Below are positions 24,087-31,990 of a stretch of 64,000 nt of DNA, piece by piece (positions within the stretch are counted from its first letter, which is position 1; each line of letters begins with the position of its first letter). Source of the stretch: JBBDIM01 sp040880405 (lineage in GTDB: Bacteria > Planctomycetota > Planctomycetia > Pirellulales > Pirellulaceae); the NCBI GenBank assembly GCA_040880405.1, contig JBBDIM010000118.1, positions 1-64,000 on the forward strand, given 5' to 3'. The translations under genes and the position numbers were made by a program. A model generated the notes under the pieces. That model made no database searches. It saw only the letters and a program-made list of their open reading frames with translations, and was not told where the DNA came from.

Positions 24087-26705
24087 TTACTCGACATAAA
24101 GAAATTCATTGGAACTCAGCAGCACTTGGCACATTAGGGCCAGGGCTTCTTCATCCGCGGTGCGTGTGGGCGGCTTGTCACCTTTGGCCTGGTACGCCGG
24201 TAACTCGGCAAAGCCCTTGGCTCGCTCGCTGACAAACGCCTCGGCAGCGGCAAGCTCTTCCGGCAAGGCTGGCCGGGCATAGATCAAGGTCCAGGCCAAC
24301 GTGAGTTGCTGCTGCAAACCATCGGGACGTTCCTTGATGAGCCGCGCGGCGGTGGCCCTGGCTTGATCGATCAGTTGGTCGCTATTGAGCATCAGCAGCG
24401 ACTGCGTCGCGTTGGTCGACGGGCGGCGAAGATCGCAGTTGGGGCTCATCACCGGTTGGTCGAACGTATCGAGCAGGCTCAGCGGTCGGCTGCGACGGAC
24501 TTGGATGTAAATGCTCCGCCGGAGGTCTTCACCCTTCATGTCGATCACCGCGCCGGGTCGTCCCGCGTTTAGGTTTTCCTTCCCTACGACGATCCGACCC
24601 ACGGTATCCGCCATCACCGGCACCGGCGGGCCGAACGGTTTGGGGTTTAGGTTGCCGGAAATGGTGAGCAAACTATCGCGAACCACCTCGGCATCCAACC
24701 GCCGCAGCCGGGCCCCACCATACCAGTGATTGTCCGGGTCCGCCTCTTCCAAGGCCCCGTTTTGGCGGACCTGCTGTTGCCAGGCATTGGAATTGAGAAT
24801 CAGCCGATGCAGGTGTTTTAGGCTCCAGTCGCTTTCGATTAGCTCGGACGCCAGGTAGTCGAGCAGTTCCGGATGGGTCGGTGGTTCGCCCAGGAATCCA
24901 AAGTCGCTGGGAGTCGTGACCAGCCCAATCCCAAAATGATGCATCCACACCCGGTTGGCGATTGCCCGGGCGGTAAGCGGGTGCCGCGGATCGGTCAACT
25001 GCTGGGCCAGCGCCAAGCGCCGACCGGTGGTCGGCAGATCTTCCGCAGCGAGTGGGATCTCTCCCAGACCGGTGGTTTGCGAAATGACCGTCAGTCCACC
25101 TGGTGCCAATTCCTGCTTCGGCTGGGCATGATCACCCCGCGCAAACAGCCGCGTCACCGGAACCTGCCCCGGCACCTCGGTGAGGGCCCGGACGTATTCC
25201 TGCTTCGGTTTGCCGGCGCGGACCTTGGCGGCCTCGTCCGCCATTTTCTTCAATTCGTCCGCCGCTTTTTTGTCGTACAGGTAGAGCGACCCCGCCGTTA
25301 CGTTCAAGTTGGGGTGTTTGTTGAACAGGGCCTTTTGCGCATCGTTGCGTTTGGCCGCTGGGGTAGCATGGGCGGTGCGGGCCGCCTCGTGGATTTCCTC
25401 CGGCAGCTTGGCCAACTGTTTTTCGAACGTCGCCTGAATGAATTCCGCCTGCCGCTTCAAGCGGGCCGCGTCCAGCTTTTTAGCCTCCGCCTCCACCTTC
25501 GCGGCCGCCTCGCGATCCGCCTGCGTGTAGAGCGAAACAAGCCGATCTTTCGGGCGGCGCCATTTTTGCCAATCGAGCGCCGGCTCGAAGATCGCGCGGA
25601 AGCGGAAATAGTCTTCATGCGAGATCGGATCGTACCGATGATCGTGGCACTGGGCACACGACAGGGTCATCCCCATGAGCGACGAAGAGACGATGTGGAC
25701 CGTATCGGCGATCGTCTCATTCCGCGCCAATTCCACATCATCGACCGCGCCGCCGGTTCCATCCGGTGCCATCCGCAGAAAACCGGTCGCTGCTAACAGC
25801 TCGGCATCTTCGGCGGAAAGGTTATCCAGCGGGGAGGAAATCAGCTCGTCCCCCGCCAATTGCTCGTGAATGAACCGATCCAGCGGCTTGTCGTCGTTGA
25901 GCGCCTTGATCACGTAGTCTCGGTATCGCCAAGCGTGAGGTCGCTCGGCGTCGATGTCGCTGTACCCTTCGCTATCGGCGTAACCCGCGACGTCCAACCA
26001 ATGCCGGGCCCAACGCTCTCCGTAATGGGGCGATGTGAGCAGCTCATCCACCAGTTGCCCCCAGGCCGAGGGGCTATCGCTCGCCACGTATTCGGCGACC
26101 ATGGTCGGGGCAGGGGGGAGGCCTTGCAAATCGAACGAAAGCCGCCGCACCAAAGTTCCCTTGTCCGCCCGAGGACTGAACCCATGGCCCTGCTGTTCTA
26201 ACTTGGCCAGCAAAAAGGCATCGATCGGGTTGGCGACCTCCTGCTTCTTCTCAACTTCCGGCACGGCGGGCCGCTTGATCGGCTGAAACGACCAGTGGGA
26301 TCGCTCCTCTTCGGTGATCAGGTAGCCTTCGTCCAACGCCTCCGGCTCAGGCCGCACGGTCTCGGCCCCGGCGGCAATCCACCTGCGAACTGTCTCCAAT
26401 TCCGCGGCCGTAAGCTGCTTGCCATCTTCCGGCGGCATCTCACCACTGGCCAATCGCTGATAAAGCAGGCTCGCCTCCGCATCACCGGGGATGATCGCTC
26501 CGCCGGAATCACCCCCTTGGGCCATCCGGCGAACCAGCCGCAGATCCAACCCACCGGCGACCTCTTCCTCCTCGCCATGGCAATGGAAACAGTGCTGTTT
26601 GAAGATGCCGCGGACATCGGTTTCGAATTTGGGCTCCTCCGCGGAAAGGCCATTTCCGGAAGCGATAACGAGCAGAATTGCCACGGTGATAGATCGCGAT
26701 ATCAT
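24087..26705 (-). CDS. Secreted cytochrome-type DUF1549/DUF1553 protein (872 aa)
   Basis: The ATG at 26705 opens into a signal peptide (MISRSITVAILLVIASGNGLSA); the frame extends 42 bp further upstream without added meaning. The heme motif CFHCHG (C39, C42, H43) marks the planctomycete cytochrome C domain. DUF1549 follows with HWLDVAGYADSEGYSD and a second CxxCH (SCAQCHDHRYDP). A Lys/Ala/Glu-rich probable coiled coil spans about residues 380-480, and DUF1553 ends with LLSSNEFLYVE. It heads a two-gene operon with the DUF1501 gene. The protein is expected in the periplasm; its reaction is unknown. Confidence 0.92.
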   Translation of the reverse strand: MISRSITVAILLVIASGNGLSAEEPKFETDVRGIFKQHCFHCHGEEEEVAGGLDLRLVRRMAQGGDSGGAIIPGDAEASLLYQRLASGEMPPEDGKQLTAAELETVRRWIAAGAETVRPEPEALDEGYLITEEERSHWSFQPIKRPAVPEVEKKQEVANPIDAFLLAKLEQQGHGFSPRADKGTLVRRLSFDLQGLPPAPTMVAEYVASDSPSAWGQLVDELLTSPHYGERWARHWLDVAGYADSEGYSDIDAERPHAWRYRDYVIKALNDDKPLDRFIHEQLAGDELISSPLDNLSAEDAELLAATGFLRMAPDGTGGAVDDVELARNETIADTVHIVSSSLMGMTLSCAQCHDHRYDPISHEDYFRFRAIFEPALDWQKWRRPKDRLVSLYTQADREAAAKVEAEAKKLDAARLKRQAEFIQATFEKQLAKLPEEIHEAARTAHATPAAKRNDAQKALFNKHPNLNVTAGSLYLYDKKAADELKKMADEAAKVRAGKPKQEYVRALTEVPGQVPVTRLFARGDHAQPKQELAPGGLTVISQTTGLGEIPLAAEDLPTTGRRLALAQQLTDPRHPLTARAIANRVWMHHFGIGLVTTPSDFGFLGEPPTHPELLDYLASELIESDWSLKHLHRLILNSNAWQQQVRQNGALEEADPDNHWYGGARLRRLDAEVVRDSLLTISGNLNPKPFGPPVPVMADTVGRIVVGKENLNAGRPGAVIDMKGEDLRRSIYIQVRRSRPLSLLDTFDQPVMSPNCDLRRPSTNATQSLLMLNSDQLIDQARATAARLIKERPDGLQQQLTLAWTLIYARPALPEELAAAEAFVSERAKGFAELPAYQAKGDKPPTRTADEEALALMCQVLLSSNEFLYVE

Positions 26706-26925
26706 CGGCAGAACCAAAATGCGGCGGGAAAACGGGGGGAGGGACAAAGGGCAGGACCCATATTATAAAGTATTGCCCCCCCCTGAGTCATCCCAAAAAA
26801 TGGAGGACATTTTCCGTTCGCAAGTAGCCTGCAAGGGGAAGGGAGGGGGAATTGGGTAAGGATTGAGACGGCGACGAAGCGCACTTGCCCGCTATGAACC
26901 CCAACCGTTTTGCAAGACGGGGTTA

Positions 26926-27049
26926 GCCACAGAGGTCACAGAGGCCACAGAGAAATTTGCTAGATATCGTCCATTTGAAGACGCGACCTTCTCAGCAAGT
27001 AATAAAAAACTCACTCCTAACTCTCTGTGAACTCTGTGACCTCTGTGGC
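26926..27049. repeat. Inverted repeat element with CACAGAGG-period arms
   Basis: The left arm 26926-26952 (GCCACAGAGGTCACAGAG...) and right arm 27023-27049 (...GTGACCTCTGTGGC) are 27-bp inverted copies matching at about 25 positions. Each arm is three units of a 9-bp CACAGAGGY motif. The 70-bp centre is unrelated. It ends 63 bp upstream of the M41-like gene. The design matches the element at 22353-22475, with a different unit. Confidence 0.75.
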
Positions 27050-27112
27050 AAAAAAACATCCAACTTCTCCCCTCTGCCCCGGACCACGAACTCCATTCAC
27101 GGACGATCAAAA

Positions 27113-27592
27113 ATGTCGGAAATTTCCGCCTATCACGAATCGGGCCATGCTCTGATGGCGATCCTTGTCGGGGCCCGGGTCCAGTCGGTTACCATCGAGC
27201 CCGATTGGGACGATGGCCCGGAGCGGCACGCCGATATTTGTGTCCAGTGGCCGCTCGACCAATTCACCGCGCGGCAGTTGCAAGAGAAAATGGTGCTCGT
27301 CGCTTTGGCGGGGCCGGTGGCAGAGATGATCCACAGCGGCAATCCGTTCCATCCTGGGGTTGTTTCAGAATGGTCCGCCGACTGGCAAATGGCGTGGCAA
27401 GCGGCGGAGACCATGGCCCCGGAACACCGCAAACGTCTCAACTACCTGGAACAGCGGACCGTGCAGATCTATCGGCTACTCGAACGAGACGACCACTGGG
27501 CCGCTTTGGCCGCGGTCGTCGACAACCTCCTGGCCCATGAAACGTTGGAAGGGGAAATAGTAGAGGAGATTATTGGGCAGTGGCTGCCATAA
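27113..27592 (+). CDS. Free-standing M41-like zinc metallopeptidase
   Basis: 159 residues from the ATG at 27113; the frame is open upstream through the repeat element, but homology-like sequence starts here. YHESGHALMA gives the HExxH zinc site (H8, E9, H12). ALAGPVAEMI and the later SADWQMAWQAAE, where the Asp would be the third ligand, match the order of motifs in the FtsH peptidase domain. There is no AAA module and no membrane segment, so it cannot act as FtsH does. It may be a small cytoplasmic peptidase or work with a separate partner. No operon partner is evident. Confidence 0.75.
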   Translation: MSEISAYHESGHALMAILVGARVQSVTIEPDWDDGPERHADICVQWPLDQFTARQLQEKMVLVALAGPVAEMIHSGNPFHPGVVSEWSADWQMAWQAAETMAPEHRKRLNYLEQRTVQIYRLLERDDHWAALAAVVDNLLAHETLEGEIVEEIIGQWLP

Positions 27593-27680
27593 ATCACAGT
27601 CTGGGGCTCGGGGGCTGGTTTGGGGGCATGTCAATCTACCCCCCATCGACTTGGTATTTAAACAAACTTGGCTAAAGAGC

Positions 27681-27710
27681 TTGACTCGCCCATTCGCGGT
27701 CGCTGATAAT
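27681..27710 (+). promoter_or_regulatory. Sigma-70-type promoter for the gene at 27767
   Basis: TTGACT (27681-27686), an 18-bp spacer and GATAAT (27705-27710, five of six matches). It lies 57 bp upstream of the start codon. Confidence 0.6.
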
Positions 27711-27766
27711 GCGGGTCGGCTCTCCCTGTTTTTCCGATTGAATGATTTACACGAAAGGTTCCGAGT

Positions 27767-28240
27767 ATGAAAACTCGCTCACTACTATTGGGTGCGTTCG
27801 TTCTGGCGGTTGCATCGGTATCGCTGTACGCGGCCGATATCAACCTGACAGATGTCAAATGCATTATGAACCCGAAGGCTCCAGCCAAGGCAGAGAAGGC
27901 GCTCGATTACAAAGGAGGCAAGGTCTTCTTCTGCTGCGACAACTGCCCCAAGGGTTTCGCGAAGAAACTGGAAGCGAAGGACGCTGTGGTAATGGCCAAG
28001 GCCAACCAGCAGTTAGTCGCCACCGAACAGGCCAAGCAGAAAAAATGCCCCTTCACCGGCGGCCCCCTGAAGACCGAACTCACGGTCAACGGAGCCACCA
28101 TCAAGTTCTGCTGCGACAACTGCAAAGGCAAAGCAGAGAACCTGGAAGGGGAAGCCCAAGTGACGGCGTTGTTCGGCGAGGCCGCTTGGGAAAAGGCTGA
28201 ATTCAAGGTTTCCGACGCCAAGAAAGCGGAAACTAAGTAG
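27767..28240 (+). CDS. Secreted protein with two TRASH/YHS-like CxxC modules
   Basis: 157 residues with a signal peptide ending in LYAA (residue 23). The mature part contains two copies of a module: CIMNPKAP...GGKVFFCCDNCPKGF, then CPFTGGPL...GATIKFCCDNCKGKAE. Each has one lone Cys followed by a FCCDNC cluster, as in TRASH/YHS metal-binding domains, so it may bind copper or another soft metal outside the cytoplasm. The C-terminus is Lys/Ala/Glu rich. It appears monocistronic, with a good promoter at 27681 and a hairpin at 28283-28312. The fold resembles the C-terminal repeats of the protein at 80-1264. Confidence 0.85.
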   Translation: MKTRSLLLGAFVLAVASVSLYAADINLTDVKCIMNPKAPAKAEKALDYKGGKVFFCCDNCPKGFAKKLEAKDAVVMAKANQQLVATEQAKQKKCPFTGGPLKTELTVNGATIKFCCDNCKGKAENLEGEAQVTALFGEAAWEKAEFKVSDAKKAETK

Positions 28241-28282
28241 TTACCGCGGCTGAAAATAACCAAGGCCCCATTTCGAAATATC

Positions 28283-28312
28283 CGCCACCATCCTCTCCTA
28301 GCGATGGTGGCG
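28283..28312 (+). terminator. Hairpin after the CxxC-repeat gene
   Basis: CGCCACCATC (28283-28292) pairs perfectly with GATGGTGGCG (28303-28312) around a 10-nt loop. Only TTGGTTGG follows rather than a T run, so termination may be partial. Confidence 0.55.
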
Positions 28313-28470
28313 TTGGTTGGGTCGATGAGACCTTTTCTGCTTAGGCCAAGATGAATCGCAGGTTCCTGCTAACCCGGTTTGCGCGATCGCTCCCCAAAAA
28401 TTACCCTCCGCAAAGAGCACTAAGAAACAGCCCCTTCTCAATTCCCTAATGATTTTCTGCCGTTTTTCAG

Positions 28471-28499
28471 TTGACACCACAGTCGATCTGGCTTATAAA
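28471..28499 (+). promoter_or_regulatory. Near-consensus sigma-70 promoter
   Basis: TTGACA (28471-28476), a 17-bp spacer and TATAAA (28494-28499): a full -35 match and five of six at -10. It lies 95 bp upstream of the DUF1559 gene at 28594 and is the strongest promoter match I noticed in the window. Confidence 0.75.
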
Positions 28500-28593
28500 A
28501 CACGAATGTAGTGGCAGTTCACGGCGAGATGTAGTGCTCCCAATCTCGTTGGATTATTCTTGCTCTTTTTTCACTCTTACCATCAGGAAAATC

Positions 28594-29583
28594 ATGCTCC
28601 CCACCTCCCCATGCAAATCTCCCAATCGAACTAATTTGCCGCGTTCGTCACGCGCCTTCGGGTTCACTCTCGTTGAGCTATTGGTCGTAATCGCCATTAT
28701 TGGCGTGCTGGTCGCCCTTCTGTTGCCTGCGGTACAGCAGGCCCGTGAAGCCGCTCGCCGTTCGCAGTGCGTTAATAACCTGAAGCAGATCGGTATCGCG
28801 CTGCATAATCATCATGACACTTACAACGAAATGCCTTCCGGCGTCAAATTTCCACCGGAAAGTTATGCACCCGCTTGGCCGAACGGGAGCACCTTCGTCC
28901 CCGGTTGGGGATGGTCGGCGATGATTTTGCCATTTATGGAGCAACAAAGCCTCTTCGACACTCTGCGCATCTCGGAGGGGATTCAGATGGATGAGGTTAC
29001 CCCTGCCTTGAACGTGTACCTCTCCGGCTACGCCTGCCCCTCGGATAACGCCGACAAAATTATCCGACACAATTGGACCTTTAATAATAGTAATGTCGCT
29101 GTCGATCACGGCAGAATGAATTACGTGGCAATGGCGGCTACTCGCGTTAACGACTTTCGGCACGCAAATAACCGAACCGGTGGCAACATGCCTCGTGGAG
29201 CCTTCAGCATCAATCTTCCTCTTGGATTCAATCGCATCACGGATGGATTGAGCAATACGATCGCGGTTAGCGAACGGGCCATGAAGATCGGCCCGCAAAG
29301 CTGCTTCGCCGCCTCCTGGCCTGGTGCCGCGAACGCCGCCCACCATCAAGACATCATGTACGATGGAATGGCCGCTTCCGGTCCACCCAACGCACCGGTG
29401 ACCGATTGCCGTTCATGGACCTCGAGTCTTCATCCTGGCGGCGTCAATGGTTTGCTGCTTGATGGCTCAGTTCGGTTCATTGTGGAGACGATCGATGCGA
29501 ATGCCACCAATAATAACAATCCGAATACGGTCTTTGATCGGCTCGTGATTCGAGACGATGCGCTGGTAGTAGGCGAATTCTAG
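28594..29583 (+). CDS. DUF1559 pilin-like protein
   Basis: 329 residues from the ATG at 28594; the open frame reaches back into the promoter, so the longer start is wrong. The prepilin-like N-terminus (RAFGFTLVELLVVIAIIGVL, then PAVQQAREAARRSQC) is nearly identical to that of the protein at 10353. The extracellular part diverges, but the closing SLHPGGVNGLLLDGSVRF motif is kept. It is driven by a near-consensus promoter, unlike the GntR-controlled copy. A hairpin and a small lipoprotein gene follow. It probably forms or decorates a surface fibre or sits in the membrane; its function is unknown. Confidence 0.92.
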   Translation: MLPTSPCKSPNRTNLPRSSRAFGFTLVELLVVIAIIGVLVALLLPAVQQAREAARRSQCVNNLKQIGIALHNHHDTYNEMPSGVKFPPESYAPAWPNGSTFVPGWGWSAMILPFMEQQSLFDTLRISEGIQMDEVTPALNVYLSGYACPSDNADKIIRHNWTFNNSNVAVDHGRMNYVAMAATRVNDFRHANNRTGGNMPRGAFSINLPLGFNRITDGLSNTIAVSERAMKIGPQSCFAASWPGAANAAHHQDIMYDGMAASGPPNAPVTDCRSWTSSLHPGGVNGLLLDGSVRFIVETIDANATNNNNPNTVFDRLVIRDDALVVGEF

Positions 29584-29624
29584 TTCATGCCGTTTTCCGA
29601 CATTAACCTCCACGTGGTGCCCTT

Positions 29625-29647
29625 GTCCCTGGTTACTATCCAGGGAC
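29625..29647 (+). promoter_or_regulatory. Intercistronic hairpin between DUF1559 and lipoprotein genes
   Basis: GTCCCTGG (29625-29632) pairs perfectly with CCAGGGAC (29640-29647) around TTACTAT. There is no T run. Its place matches the hairpins at 11350-11419 in the other DUF1559-lipoprotein cassette. Confidence 0.55.
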
Positions 29648-29730
29648 TGGGCCACGTCGGATCTTACGGGAAGACATACCCTGGACTTTGCCCTCTTGGC
29701 CCATTTGAACATTCTAAAGGAATTACGTCG

Positions 29731-30126
29731 ATGAGAAGTTTTAAGTGCCTGGTGATGTTATTAGCACTAGGATGTTTGGGTTGTGGCAGTGCGACATACG
29801 GTGATTTAGGCAGAGTCAGTGGCAAGGTAACGCTCGATGGCCAACCCTTGCCAAACGCCCAGGTCTGTTTTCAGCCCTCCCAGGGCCGGCCTTCGTTTGG
29901 AATGACCGATAGTAATGGTAATTACGAACTGGTCTATACAGCCACCTCTCAGGGAGCGGCGATCGGCACTCATTCGGTCCACCTCACTACTGCTACCGAC
30001 GCTGACGGTAACCCCAAGCCGGAATTAGTTCCGGCGAATTACCGAGGCGAAAAATCGGAACTCCGTCACGAAGTGAGCGCGGGCGATAATAAAATTGACT
30101 TGGAATTGACCTCAGCTTCATCGTGA
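29731..30126 (+). CDS. Small lipoprotein with carboxypeptidase-regulatory-like fold
   Basis: 131 residues from the ATG at 29731. The signal MRSFKCLVMLLALGCLGCGS ends in a lipobox (CLGC). The mature part fits the same beta-sandwich as the protein at 11467: GRVSGKVTLDGQPLPNAQVCFQP, then SFGMTDSNGNYELVY, and IDLELTSASS at the end. It follows a DUF1559 gene by 147 bp, with a hairpin between. A strong hairpin at 30154-30189 closes the unit. It is probably a surface or periplasmic partner of the DUF1559 protein (inference from recurrent pairing). Confidence 0.85.
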   Translation: MRSFKCLVMLLALGCLGCGSATYGDLGRVSGKVTLDGQPLPNAQVCFQPSQGRPSFGMTDSNGNYELVYTATSQGAAIGTHSVHLTTATDADGNPKPELVPANYRGEKSELRHEVSAGDNKIDLELTSASS

Positions 30127-30153
30127 TTTAACTCCCCGCATCGTGTTACAGCC

Positions 30154-30189
30154 ACCTACGCCCCGTTCTCTATAGAGCGGGGCGTAGGT
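30154..30189 (+). terminator. 12-bp stem hairpin, probable terminator
   Basis: ACCTACGCCCCG (30154-30165) pairs perfectly with CGGGGCGTAGGT (30178-30189); the 12-nt loop TTCTCTATAGAG can pair further (CTCTATAGAG is palindromic). It lies 28 bp past the lipoprotein stop. There is no long T run. Confidence 0.65.
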
Positions 30190-30490
30190 CATTCTAAGCG
30201 AGCCCATGGCTTCGTCCCGGGCTATCGCGAGACTTCTCTTTGGGACTTGGGAGACATGTCAATCCGTGGTTGGACGGGTGCATGTTTCTCGTTTTTTTAT
30301 GACCACGAAAGACGCAAGAATCGCGTGCCCCCTGCTTCACCCCCCTCCGCTGGGCAGTTCGTGAAAACCCGCTTGCCCTCTCGGCGGCATGCACTAATAC
30401 TGACGTTTCCCCTCTTTGCTCCATCGTCGCGCCGGGCTACACCGCGACTTGACGATGCACACGTTTCGAAACGCCCGCAGAGAATGCTTG
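30190..30490. other. Intergenic region with a repeat fragment
   Basis: No gene is supported here. ATGACCACGAAAGACGCAAGAA at about 30299-30320 resembles a fragment of the CACGAAA-type repeat arm seen near 3899. Nothing else is recognised. Confidence 0.4.
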
Positions 30491-31786
30491 ATGATCTCCT
30501 CCCTGATTCGCCGAATTGCGATCCTGATCCCGTTGCTGTTTGCCGCCGCGGCACAATCGGCGGAGTGGTCGATTCCCGTGGGTGGCAACGCCTTTCGCAC
30601 CGCGCCTGAGCCGGGTGGTAACGCAATGACGCGGGATGGCGGCCTGACTTGGCGAGATGCCGACGAGGTTTTTTCCGTTTACTTCCATGTCGACCGGCCC
30701 GCCAATCTGAAATTGGCGTTACGTGCCGAGACTTCGCCGGAAGGTTCGACGCTGATAATTCGGGTTGCGGGACAGGAGTTTGCAACTACACTTCTGGGCG
30801 GGGAATCGACAACGCATCCCGTGGGGCGGATCGACGTAACGGAGCCGGGATACGTGCAGGTCGAGATTCAGGGCCGGAAGCGTACCGGCCGGGTCTTTGC
30901 CGAGATTCGCGACCTGCTTGTCACCACTGAGACGGCCGACTTGAAGCTGGATTTCGTGAAGTCAAACGAGGGGAACATGTTTTACTGGGGGCGGCGGGGT
31001 CCCTCGGTTCATCTGACTTACGTTGTCCCTGAGGACCGCAAGCTGCAATACGCCTACAGCGAGATCACCGTGCCGGAGGGGGAGGACACGATCGGCTCGT
31101 ACTTCATGGCTAATGGGTTTGGCGAGGGGTATTTTGGGATACAGGTCAACAATAGCCGGGAGCGGAGGGTGCTGTTTTCGGTTTGGAGCCCCTTTCAAAC
31201 CGACAATCCGCGCGATATCCCGGAAGATCAACGGGTGGTGCGGTTGGCCAGCGGCCCGGATGTTCGGGTAGGTGAGTTTGGCAACGAGGGGTCCGGGGGA
31301 CAGAGCTTTCTGGTTTACCCTTGGAAAGCGGGCGTTACCTATCGGTTCTTGACCGAGGTGAAACCGGATGGCCCGGAGAGCACGCGGTACACCGCCTGGT
31401 TCGGCGACAAGTCGGCTGGCGAGTGGCGGTTGATCGCCAGTTTTCGGCGGCCGCAAACCAGCACCCATCTCCGCCGCTTCCATTCGTTTCTGGAGAATTT
31501 TAATCCGGCGTATGGCCATATCAGCCGCCGGGCCCTGCATGGCAACGTGTGGGTGAACGACATCGAGGGTCAGTGGCATGAATGCACGCAGGCCCGGTTC
31601 TCGGTGGATGCCACCGGTCGGGGTGGCCATCGGCTTGATTTCACCGGCGGAGCGGATGGCGAATATTTCTTCATGCAAAACTGCGGCTTCTTCAGCGAGA
31701 CCGGCCGCCCCGGCGCGGTTTTTACCCGCGACGCCACGCCTGAGCAAAAGCCGGAAATCGATTTCGACGCGTTGCCCCAAGGCTAA
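30491..31786 (+). CDS. Secreted DUF3472 (with DUF5077-like N-terminus) protein
   Basis: 431 residues from the ATG at 30491, which opens into a signal peptide (IRRIAILIPLLFAAAAQSA). The N-terminal ~120 residues look like a carbohydrate-binding-type beta-sandwich of the DUF5077 kind (IPVGGNAFRTAPEPGG...). The next ~200 residues carry the DUF3472 landmarks: SVHLTYVVPEDRKLQYAYSEITVPEG, YFMANGFGEGYFGIQVN, VLFSVWSPFQTDNP and YPWKAGVTYRFLT. Such proteins are common in polysaccharide-degrading bacteria and probably bind or process glycans outside the cytoplasm. The exact function is unknown. No clear operon partner is seen. Confidence 0.82.
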   Translation: MISSLIRRIAILIPLLFAAAAQSAEWSIPVGGNAFRTAPEPGGNAMTRDGGLTWRDADEVFSVYFHVDRPANLKLALRAETSPEGSTLIIRVAGQEFATTLLGGESTTHPVGRIDVTEPGYVQVEIQGRKRTGRVFAEIRDLLVTTETADLKLDFVKSNEGNMFYWGRRGPSVHLTYVVPEDRKLQYAYSEITVPEGEDTIGSYFMANGFGEGYFGIQVNNSRERRVLFSVWSPFQTDNPRDIPEDQRVVRLASGPDVRVGEFGNEGSGGQSFLVYPWKAGVTYRFLTEVKPDGPESTRYTAWFGDKSAGEWRLIASFRRPQTSTHLRRFHSFLENFNPAYGHISRRALHGNVWVNDIEGQWHECTQARFSVDATGRGGHRLDFTGGADGEYFFMQNCGFFSETGRPGAVFTRDATPEQKPEIDFDALPQG

Positions 31787-31990
31787 TTCTCTCTTCCGAG
31801 GTCCGCTCGGCCGCGAAACCTGCCCTGGCGCGGCGATGCCGGGAAGCGTGTACTTTGGTCGCCGTAGGCATGTTACAATTATGGTTCGATTCACCCCCCA
31901 ACAAAATGCCTTCCGCCAACGTATTGCCAATCGCGCGGTTCGATTCCGTGCCAGACACCGGCGGATGATTGAGAATCAAGGAGTGCACTC

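Noticed and set aside
30416..30490. Longer start for the DUF3472 gene
   Set aside because: The extra 25 residues precede the signal peptide and lack a ribosome-binding site.
31787..31990. Small plus-strand frame before the aldehyde dehydrogenase
   Set aside because: About 40 codons, no motif or ribosome-binding site; the space is better read as a promoter region.
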